Shown: piece by piece, positions 1 through 5,623 of the stretch
How the letters are laid out: the number at the start of each line of letters is the position of its first letter
Position numbering within the stretch: the stretch's first letter is position 1
NCBI GenBank assembly: GCA_018824925.1
Contig: JAHJFH010000164.1
Span: forward strand, 1 to 5,623
DNA from: Thermoplasmatota archaeon
GTDB taxonomy: Archaea; Thermoplasmatota; E2; DHVEG-1
Direction: 5' to 3'
DNA length: 5,623 nt
Notes under the pieces: model-generated
What the model saw: only the letters and a program-made list of their open reading frames with translations
Database searches by the model: none
Told to the model about the DNA's origin: nothing
Made by a program: the position numbers and the translations under genes

Positions 1-658
1 TGCGTATTTTTTCTGCCGGATGTGGGTCATAATCCCCATGTATAACGATGACTGGACAGTGAATATGTTTGCCATATGCTAAAAGAATTCCTGTACGTCG
101 GATCTCTTCAAATTCCTTCCATACGTTATCGTAGGTTTCGTAAGAAAAATTCATTGATGATGTCTCAGATGAAATAGTGTCATAACTATCTGCTTTTTCA
201 ATTAGATTTCCCAGTTTTTTAAGATGTATCTTTTTATTTTGAATGGTAGGATTTTTCAATATTTTTATAAGCGAGAGTACTTCTTTTTTATCGTGCAAGT
301 TTAATCTTGCTAATCGTGTTTTCATTATATCTTTTGTACAGGGTTCTTCAAAACATCCACTTCCCACAAGAATGAGTTTTTTTATTAATGCGGGTTTTTT
401 AGCGGTGAAAATGTAACTCAGCAATGCACCCGCTGAATGACCAAGGATTACGGTAGGATGTTTGCAATATGTTCGAATAAGGTATTCCAGTTCGATTAGT
501 TGCTGATTTAACGATGGCGGTGTAAGAAGTGGTTCTAGGACGGATACTTTTTCTGATAATGTTTGGGCTAAAAGTGAGAGTTCTCCGCAAGCACCCGGGC
601 CGCCATGAACAAGGGCCATCTCTGGAAGGTTTTCTCCGTATTTTCGAAATTTCATCAT
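1..658 (-). CDS. alpha/beta hydrolase, 3' part missing (runs off left edge)
   Basis: Translating the minus strand from ATG at 658 gives 219 uninterrupted codons to the window edge. Visible landmarks are HGGPG at residues 18-22 (oxyanion-hole loop typical of the proline iminopeptidase-like group), GHSAG at 73-77 with Ser75 as nucleophile, and IHGDYDPHP near 206-214, where Asp211 is the likely catalytic acid. Residues about 102-190 form the variable helical cap. The catalytic His should lie just beyond the window. The reading frame has a stop (TAA) twelve codons upstream and no other ATG, so the start is well defined; a second ATG follows at 655. No Shine-Dalgarno precedes it, which suggests a leaderless or short-leader transcript. 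There is no signal peptide, so it should be cytosolic. Substrate cannot be assigned: peptidase, esterase and other C-C or C-O hydrolases share these motifs. Confidence 0.9.
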   Translation of the reverse strand, partial: MMKFRKYGENLPEMALVHGGPGACGELSLLAQTLSEKVSVLEPLLTPPSLNQQLIELEYLIRTYCKHPTVILGHSAGALLSYIFTAKKPALIKKLILVGSGCFEEPCTKDIMKTRLARLNLHDKKEVLSLIKILKNPTIQNKKIHLKKLGNLIEKADSYDTISSETSSMNFSYETYDNVWKEFEEIRRTGILLAYGKHIHCPVIVIHGDYDPHPAEKIR

Positions 659-765
659 CTTTGTACGTATGTGGCTCTTGATATACGTATTTTATGTATT
701 TGTACAATTTGATTAAAAGAAATATTATTAATTATTATTCAATCATCAATATATAAGGTTATTAA
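659..765. promoter_or_regulatory. divergent AT-rich promoter region
   Basis: This 107-base gap separates the hydrolase start on the minus strand from the PKD pseudogene start on the plus strand. On the minus strand, a TATA-like CATAAAAT around 696-689 sits about 34 bases ahead of the ATG. On the plus strand, TTAATTATTA at 728-737 sits about 33 bases ahead of the ATG at 766. Both spacings would give near-leaderless transcripts if transcription starts about 26 bases after the box, as is usual in archaea. A weak AAGG at 755-758 could act as a Shine-Dalgarno for the plus-strand gene. The box assignments are inference in AT-rich DNA. Confidence 0.4.
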
Positions 766-1787
766 ATGAAAAAAACTTTCTTATTTATCGTAATCTGTTT
801 ATTTCTCTTTATTCTAGTTTCACCTACAACATCAATAACCGCAACATACACCTCAGATATGTCCTCGTCTTTCAATATCCATATTCTGACTCAACCGTTG
901 CCATCGGAACGTGGTATAGAATACGATAGTCTTTATTATATCAGAGATGATGATCCTAATCACATCATGGATGAAGAATCCCTTTTACGTAACCCACCTA
1001 TGGATCAAGAGTTAATTTGTTGCGGTCTTTATGTTATCCTAAGATTTGCAGAAAATATTCAACCGCAAGCAGATCTTGTTATCACTAATATTTATTATCA
1101 TCTCTGGCAAAAAGCACCTGAACTTCCTTTTGAAGGAGAAGAATTTGAATGGGATACAGTACATCACCTGAACATAATGCGCATATGAATGAATCATTGC
1201 ATATTAACACCAATTACAGTATTACGACGGTTCACAACTATCGATTAGCTCAAGCTCTTCAATATACTGATCCTACTATTGCAACCTTTCAGGGTAGTCA
1301 GATTAGTAATTTCAACATAAAATCTGTGGGTGAGGCACCAAAAATTATTTCACAACCAAACCAACACTCCTTCATTATATTAAATATCGAAGATAACCTA
1401 ACGCTTCAAACCCATGATCGCGATCGTGATTATCTCTCCGATTAGGATGAGCTGTTTCAATATTTCACCAATCCCTACGATATCGACACCGATAATGATG
1501 GTGCAACGGACTATGATGAATTATCTGCATTTCAACATGGTTATACAAATAGTGATCCTAATAACCCCTCCGATACAACGACTTATCGAGAGCTCTACGC
1601 CTGGGCGGATGGGCCATACCATGGTTTAATAAATACACCCATCCAGTTCAATGGAAGATCATTCGGAGGCTCCCCTCCATATACCTATTTTTGGAATCTT
1701 GGAGATGGATCAACCGCAAGTCAACAATACTATCTACATACATACCTGCATATATTAACGGTTTACCTTTTATATCGTAATAGATAG
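766..1787 (+). pseudogene. decayed secreted PKD / Asp-rich-repeat surface protein
   Basis: The gene opens with a convincing signal peptide (MKK, then a hydrophobic stretch to about residue 20). It then reads as an unrecognised extracellular region until TGA at 1186-1188. The frame then moves by one base: the continuation, in the frame of 1149, runs through a further unrecognised region and then a calcium-binding, thrombospondin-3-like segment (DRDRDYLSD, then DELFQYFTNPYDIDTDNDG). That segment is interrupted by TAG at 1443-1445. The same frame continues into a PKD-like domain (GGSPPYTYFWNLGDGST at about 1668-1715) and stops at 1785-1787. The end of the PKD domain is eroded: compared with the intact PKD at 5063-5623, about two residues are missing before TVYL, and the usual membrane anchor is absent. 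One frameshift, one nonsense codon and a damaged C-terminus together make loss of function likely. If it once worked, it was probably exported and cell-surface bound. Sequencing error could explain a single lesion, but less easily all of them. Confidence 0.8.
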
Positions 1788-1864
1788 CATAATGAGATTT
1801 GCATCCCATAAAATCCTTTTTTATTGTCCCCTTTCCACCTATCTTTGCACATACAAACAAATTA

Positions 1865-1888
1865 ATCCTATATAATTAAGTATAGGAT
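1865..1888. repeat. perfect 8-bp inverted repeat with 8-base spacer
   Basis: ATCCTATA at 1865-1872 and TATAGGAT at 1881-1888 are exact reverse complements, separated by TAATTAAG. The repeat lies between the pseudogene end and the radical SAM gene, about 23 bases upstream of that gene's TATA-like box. It could be a regulator-binding site or a weak 3' hairpin of the decayed gene. No T-run follows directly, so an intrinsic terminator is less likely. The region is AT-rich, so chance is possible. Confidence 0.45.
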
Positions 1889-1983
1889 AAATATTCATAA
1901 TACTAGGAAGATATAAAAATTCATTTCAGCGCTTCTCATATACACCATACAGGTACTTTAAGAATAAATGATTAGATAATTAC

Positions 1984-1988
1984 GGAGG
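1984..1988 (+). promoter_or_regulatory. Shine-Dalgarno fixing a TTG start
   Basis: GGAGG ends six bases before TTG at 1995. This strong site and spacing support the unusual TTG start for the radical SAM gene; no ATG lies nearby in that frame. Confidence 0.75.
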
Positions 1989-1994
1989 ATTGGC

Positions 1995-3626
1995 TTGGTT
2001 CAAAAACATGAAACAAAGGGATATCCTATCGTTTTATGTGCCTCTCGGGCTGAGGCGAATGAATATGACAACAACCCTTTTGCAGCCTTTATTTGTACCT
2101 TTCCAAGAAAGCTCTCAGGATATGCTTTGCGAGATTTTCTTAATGATCTACCAACTAATTCAGATGGATCAGCAAAACGAACCATATACGGCTTACGCAA
2201 AGTAGAAGCGTTACTAATTGATGCATTTGGTAAAGAAAGTGTTGTTGTTTGTCATTATAAAGAATTAGAGAGATTCATTGGAGAAGATACTAAAATTGTT
2301 GGGATTTCGTCAATGGATCCCATGGGATTAGCATATGTTTCAACAACGTATAATAGTTTAATCGGCTTTGGAGGAGAAGCGCTTAATGCATCGGAATTTT
2401 TCCGATTAGTCAATCATCCCGTCATAAAACAATATCGCCCAAAAGTCGTTGTTGGTGGAGCTGGGACATGGCAGATTCATGAAGCTCATATGCAGAAATC
2501 ATATGGAATTGATGTGTTATTTCAAGGAGAATCTGAGGCGGATATTGTTACGATATTCCAACAATTATTAGATGGTCAAGAGGTACCGAAAGTTGTTGAG
2601 GCTCATAAACCGAATCGTGATATTGTTCCGATTATTCGTCACGCTGCAAGTTATGGTATGGTAGAAATAACCCGTGGATGCGGACGCGGATGTCAGTTTT
2701 GTAGTCCCACAAATAGGACAAAACATTCATTTTCTCTTGATCATATTCTCCAAGAAGTCAAGGTTAATGTGAAGAGCGGTTGTAAAACAATTTTTACCGT
2801 TACCGAGGATATTTTCTTATATAAATCAAAGCAAAAATTTATTCCAAATCGCCCTGCAATAGTTGATCTCTATAAAACTATTTCATCATGCCCGGGTGTT
2901 GAATATATTTTATTATCACATGCATCTCTTGCACCCGTGATTTATGATCCAAAATTATTGGAAGAACTTACTCCAATTCTCATCGAAAAAACAAAATGGA
3001 ATCCGAAGACTAGTGAGATGTACAAACAACCATTTATATCCGTCGAGGTGGGCATCGAAACAGGAAGTGTCAGATTAATGAAGAAGTATATGCAGGGTAA
3101 AGCACTTCCCTATTCGGTAGATAAATGGCCTGAGTTGGTACAGCAGGGTATTGGTTTAATGAATGATCATGACTGGTGGCCACTTTGCACGATTATGACG
3201 GGTCAACCAGATGAGACCGAGACCGATGTCCAAGCTACTCTTGAATTAATTGATGATCTTCGAAATCAACATGCAAAAATGTTCTACACCCCTGTTCTCT
3301 TTATTCCGTTGAAGGATGCATTACTAAGCGATTCCCATCGAACTAACCTTGATGCACTTACAGAATCACAATGGGAGATTCTTGCACGATGCTGGAAAAA
3401 CAATATTGATTTTTGGTCACCTGATAAAAAATGGATATATGGTCCCATGTTTTTCTTGAGTCATTGGTTGTATGCCCGATGGCGTCATGGCAAGAAAGCT
3501 ACGGTACCAATGATGAGGTTAGCAGGGTTACCTATTGGGCACCGCATTGATAAATCCTGTGATACTGATTATTGTGAAAATAGTCTAAAACAAATAATGC
3601 AGGAGATTAAAAATCGTTTATTCTAG
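1995..3626 (+). CDS. B12-binding-type radical SAM protein, substrate unknown
   Basis: This intact 543-residue protein has the layout of a B12-binding domain radical SAM enzyme. Residues about 80-200 look like a Rossmann-type cobalamin-binding fold: VGISSMDPMG at 102-111, VVVGGAGT at 151-158 and the GESEADI strand-helix at 178-184. The classical DxHxxG base-off cobalamin motif is not seen. The radical SAM core follows, with CGRGCQFC giving Cys229, Cys233 and Cys236 for the 4Fe-4S cluster. TEDIF at 270-274 is the likely second-strand motif, VEVGIETGS at 350-358 and TGQPDETETD at 402-411 are the later SAM-barrel motifs. A C-terminal extension (about 440-543) is rich in Trp and aromatic residues and has no recognised domain. 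No signal peptide or membrane helix is seen, so it is cytosolic. Likely roles include methylation or rearrangement of an unactivated carbon, but neighbours give no substrate. Its TAG stop overlaps that of the convergent M18 gene. Confidence 0.92.
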   Translation: MVQKHETKGYPIVLCASRAEANEYDNNPFAAFICTFPRKLSGYALRDFLNDLPTNSDGSAKRTIYGLRKVEALLIDAFGKESVVVCHYKELERFIGEDTKIVGISSMDPMGLAYVSTTYNSLIGFGGEALNASEFFRLVNHPVIKQYRPKVVVGGAGTWQIHEAHMQKSYGIDVLFQGESEADIVTIFQQLLDGQEVPKVVEAHKPNRDIVPIIRHAASYGMVEITRGCGRGCQFCSPTNRTKHSFSLDHILQEVKVNVKSGCKTIFTVTEDIFLYKSKQKFIPNRPAIVDLYKTISSCPGVEYILLSHASLAPVIYDPKLLEELTPILIEKTKWNPKTSEMYKQPFISVEVGIETGSVRLMKKYMQGKALPYSVDKWPELVQQGIGLMNDHDWWPLCTIMTGQPDETETDVQATLELIDDLRNQHAKMFYTPVLFIPLKDALLSDSHRTNLDALTESQWEILARCWKNNIDFWSPDKKWIYGPMFFLSHWLYARWRHGKKATVPMMRLAGLPIGHRIDKSCDTDYCENSLKQIMQEIKNRLF

Positions 3627-4975
3627 GTTTTTCCAGATAAAAACCGATGATATGCAAGATACGCTGCGTATACATCAGCCTTACTTGTCACCTCATATGG
3701 TGAATGCATGGATAAAACAGCTGGACCAAGATCAATTACTTCCATTCCTAATCGAGAGTAATATTTTGCTACTGTCCCACCACCACCCTTATCTACCTTT
3801 CCTAGTTCAGCAGTTTGCCAGGGTATCTTGGCAGTATTTAACATAGTTCGAATTTCACCGACAAACTCTGCTGTGGCATCATGAGCAGAATATTTACCCC
3901 CATGGCCAGTATATTTTGACATGACTACTCCGTATCCTAGACTTGATGCGTTTTTTAGCTCAAAGACTTCATTGTAGTTTGGTGTGACAGCCGCATTTAC
4001 ATCTGCAGATATTACCTTTGATTTTAACATAATATCATCAATATCTACAGTAGGGTCGATAGAACGAAGAATAGAACGAAGGAAGGTAGTAACCTGCGCG
4101 GTTGTATTTCCCTCGCTGCCGATTTCCTCTTTATCGACAAATAATGTAATCGCGGTATGGTGAATTGGCTCAGTAATGTCAAGGATTGCTTTTAAGGCAG
4201 TAAAAGCGCAGACACGATCATCTTGTCCATATGCGGCGATAAGGGATCGATCGAATCCAAGGTCTCGCGGTGGAAATGCGGGTACTGCCTCAATTTCAGC
4301 GGAAATGAAATCTTCCTCAACAATGCCATAGTCTGTATGTAGTTTTTCAAGGATCGCTGCCTTAATTTTTTCCTTAAATTCTCCTTTTATTGGTTTACTT
4401 CCGATTACAATATCGAGGTGTTCCCCTTTAATTGCTTCGTTCAATTTTTTGTAATCCTGAATTTCACGTGAAAGATGTGGTAGTAAATCTGGAACAGCAA
4501 ATATTGGATCTCCAGGTTTTTCTCCGATATTAATGGTAAGAGTTTCTCCATTCTTTTTTACAATCACTCCATGTAGTGCCAGAGGAATAGTCACCCAATG
4601 ATATTTCTTTATACCCCCATAGTAATGTGTCTCAAGGAGTGCTACATGAGATTCTGTATCTTCAAAAAGTGGACGTTGTTTTAGGTCGAGTCGTGGTGAA
4701 TCAATATGTGCAATGACTATTCGAACACCCTCAGAAAGGTGATGTGTTCCCGGTATCACAATAGCGACTTCTTTATTTCTATTTGAATAATGTTGTTTTC
4801 CTCGCTCAGAAGCTAGTTTGATTATGTGTTGTGTTGCTTCTCGCTCAGTTTTTACGATGGCAAGAAATTGTTTGTATTCTTCAGCAAAATGATAACTTTT
4901 TTCTATTTGATCTTCTGTGAATTGATCCCAAGCAGATTTCTTTGCATAAGCGTATTTACTCTCAACTTCTGCCAT
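3623..4975 (-). CDS. M18 family zinc aminopeptidase
   Basis: This is a full-length dinuclear zinc aminopeptidase of family M18 (aspartyl aminopeptidase / aminopeptidase I type), which removes N-terminal residues from peptides in the cytosol. Numbering from the GTG at 4978, the expected metal and catalytic residues are in order: His91 in AHIDSPR, Asp254 in GQDDRVCAF (bridging metal), Glu284-Glu285 in DKEEIGSEG (catalytic base and ligand), Asp326 in SADVNAAVTPNY, and His425 in LSMHSPYE. The glycine-rich KVDKGGGG loop at 394-401 is also typical. About 450 residues is normal for prokaryotic M18 enzymes. A longer reading starts at GTG 4978, but ATG at 4975 lies seven bases from the AAAGGAG Shine-Dalgarno and is the better start (450 residues). 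The intact set of ligands indicates an active enzyme. Specificity for acidic or other residues cannot be read from the sequence. Confidence 0.95.
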   Translation of the reverse strand: MAEVESKYAYAKKSAWDQFTEDQIEKSYHFAEEYKQFLAIVKTEREATQHIIKLASERGKQHYSNRNKEVAIVIPGTHHLSEGVRIVIAHIDSPRLDLKQRPLFEDTESHVALLETHYYGGIKKYHWVTIPLALHGVIVKKNGETLTINIGEKPGDPIFAVPDLLPHLSREIQDYKKLNEAIKGEHLDIVIGSKPIKGEFKEKIKAAILEKLHTDYGIVEEDFISAEIEAVPAFPPRDLGFDRSLIAAYGQDDRVCAFTALKAILDITEPIHHTAITLFVDKEEIGSEGNTTAQVTTFLRSILRSIDPTVDIDDIMLKSKVISADVNAAVTPNYNEVFELKNASSLGYGVVMSKYTGHGGKYSAHDATAEFVGEIRTMLNTAKIPWQTAELGKVDKGGGGTVAKYYSRLGMEVIDLGPAVLSMHSPYEVTSKADVYAAYLAYHRFLSGKT

Positions 4976-4982
4976 CACGAAT

Positions 4983-4989
4983 CTCCTTT
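4983..4989 (-). promoter_or_regulatory. Shine-Dalgarno of the M18 gene
   Basis: On the minus strand AAAGGAG ends seven bases before ATG 4975 and four before the alternative GTG 4978. The spacing favours the ATG. Confidence 0.75.
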
Positions 4990-5024
4990 AAGTATGACAT
5001 AGCATGAGATAATAAAAAGATAAC

Positions 5025-5037
5025 TAAATTAAATAAA
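5025..5037 (-). promoter_or_regulatory. possible TATA box of the M18 gene
   Basis: The minus strand reads TTTATTTAATTTA here, about 55 bases ahead of ATG 4975. Initiation about 26 bases downstream would leave a leader of about 30 bases that contains the Shine-Dalgarno. It partly overlaps the T-run ending the upstream gene, so the call is tentative. Confidence 0.3.
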
Positions 5038-5062
5038 AAAAAAGAAAAGAATGGGGGTGCCC
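5035..5062 (-). terminator. T-run terminator behind the PKD surface protein gene
   Basis: Directly after the TAG stop, the minus strand carries GGGGCACCCCC (overlapping the stop) followed by T-rich DNA with a T9 run at 5043-5035. Archaeal RNA polymerase commonly terminates at such T-tracts. The GGGG/CCCC arms are only two bases apart, so a good hairpin is doubtful and the T-run is the main signal. It would separate the PKD gene from the M18 gene transcriptionally. Confidence 0.55.
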
Positions 5063-5623
5063 CTATCGACGGATTATATACACCACAACAGCAATGCCAA
5101 TGACAACGATAATGACGATTACTACAAAAAACATGGTTATGTCTGGTGAGCCGCCTCCATTACCATTATTTCCTTGAAGGATGGTAATTGGTACTTCGTC
5201 ATAGGCTAGACTACCATCGGCATCAGTAACCGTTAGATTGACGGTATAATCTCCTGCTGTGGAATAAGCATGATTGGGTTTTCGTTGATTTGAGGTAGAT
5301 CCATCACCGAAATCCCAGCGGAATGAATATGATGGTGTTCCACCACTTGCTAATGCAGAGAAGTTAATAGGATTGTCAACTGTACCATCATTGTATTCAA
5401 AGATTACGATAGAGAGGGGTTGATCGGTTACTTCATCGATAAGGACCGTTATCGCATCTAGATCATAATTAGTGGTTAAATCCGCCATATCAAATTTCAT
5501 GAATTGAGATAGCGCGGATACGGTATCATATTCTTCAGTAGCACTCAGAAGCTCAAAATTAACGATTAACGTGTTACCATTTACTGAAAAGGTAGTTATA
5601 TTTTTTGAGGTATCATTTCCAAA
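5063..5623 (-). CDS. PKD-domain surface protein with C-terminal membrane anchor, 5' part missing
   Basis: The minus-strand frame is open from the right edge to TAG at 5065-5063, giving 186 residues. The internal ATG at 5500 is not the start, because the frame continues upstream without a stop. Visible residues 1-70 form an unrecognised beta-rich region. Residues about 71-149 are a PKD domain with the diagnostic WDFGDGS at 103-109, then HAYSTAGDYTVNLTVTD. A short Gly/Asn linker (150-161) leads to one strongly hydrophobic helix (about 162-184) and a terminal Arg-Arg. This predicts an extracellular protein held in the membrane by a C-terminal helix, with only a stub inside. PKD domains commonly serve in adhesion or as spacers; no enzymatic domain is visible in this part. 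It resembles the decayed gene at 766-1787, including 21 of 25 identical bases over the GDGST region, so the two may be paralogous. Confidence 0.88.
   Translation of the reverse strand, partial: FGNDTSKNITTFSVNGNTLIVNFELLSATEEYDTVSALSQFMKFDMADLTTNYDLDAITVLIDEVTDQPLSIVIFEYNDGTVDNPINFSALASGGTPSYSFRWDFGDGSTSNQRKPNHAYSTAGDYTVNLTVTDADGSLAYDEVPITILQGNNGNGGGSPDITMFFVVIVIIVVIGIAVVVYIIRR

Larger units (their letters stand above)
1788..1994 (+). promoter_or_regulatory. intergenic region with probable promoter of the radical SAM gene
   Basis: This 207-base gap has no supported gene. ATATAAAAA at 1911-1919, preceded by a purine-rich AGGAAG, resembles an archaeal BRE/TATA pair. Transcription would then start near 1941 and give a leader of roughly 50 bases that includes the Shine-Dalgarno at 1984-1988. 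Most of 1788-1860 looks like eroded 3' sequence of the pseudogene, including a T6 run at about 1817-1822 that could end its transcript. The box is assigned by resemblance and spacing only. Confidence 0.4.

Noticed and set aside
399..707. 102-residue minus-strand open frame
   Set aside because: It is a shadow of the alpha/beta hydrolase, whose frame on the same strand carries HGGPG and GHSAG.
749..756. ATATATAA as TATA box of the plus-strand surface gene
   Set aside because: It is only about 10 bases from the ATG, so initiation would fall inside the coding sequence.
1147..1187. programmed -1 frameshift joining the two halves of the surface gene
   Set aside because: No slippery heptamer is visible in the only possible window, and the gene has further disabling lesions downstream.
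1416..1425. GATCGCGATC palindrome as a regulatory site
   Set aside because: It falls inside codons for alternating Asp and Arg (DRDRD) of the Asp-rich repeat and is explained by coding.
4060..4083. short tandem duplication of AGAACGAAGA-like sequence
   Set aside because: It encodes the RSILRSI segment of the M18 peptidase in frame; two copies within a conserved gene are not a repeat array.
5063..5500. complete 145-residue PKD protein starting at ATG 5500
   Set aside because: The same frame stays open through 5623 with protein-like sequence, so this is the tail of a larger gene cut by the window edge.

Overview
The window reads as low-GC archaeal DNA. The surface proteins carry PKD domains, a thrombospondin-type-3-like Asp-rich repeat and a single C-terminal membrane anchor. 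Two intact genes have good Shine-Dalgarno sites, the third lacks one, and TATA-like boxes rather than bacterial -35/-10 pairs precede the genes. An Asgard-type or related uncultivated archaeon is a reasonable guess, but the phylum cannot be fixed from this sequence alone.

Layout from left to right: (1) the N-terminal 219 codons of an alpha/beta hydrolase on the minus strand, running off the left edge; (2) a short AT-rich divergent promoter region; (3) a decayed secreted PKD-type surface protein gene on the plus strand, with a frameshift, an in-frame amber codon and an eroded end; (4) an intergenic stretch with a perfect 8-bp inverted repeat and a TATA-like box; (5) an intact B12-binding-type radical SAM gene starting at TTG behind a strong Shine-Dalgarno; (6) a convergent intact M18 aminopeptidase gene whose stop codon interlocks with that of the radical SAM gene inside one CTAG; (7) a probable T-run terminator; (8) the C-terminal 186 residues of a membrane-anchored PKD surface protein, running off the right edge.

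The genes do not form an obvious pathway. The hydrolase and the M18 peptidase are cytosolic, housekeeping-like functions. The two PKD proteins are cell-surface proteins, one dead and one apparently alive. The radical SAM protein is the only gene with potentially novel chemistry, and its neighbours do not reveal its substrate. I found no RNA gene, CRISPR array or recognisable transposase, and no clear evidence of a new multi-gene system. The most informative observations are the pseudogene lesions, the interlocked convergent stops and the orphan radical SAM enzyme.
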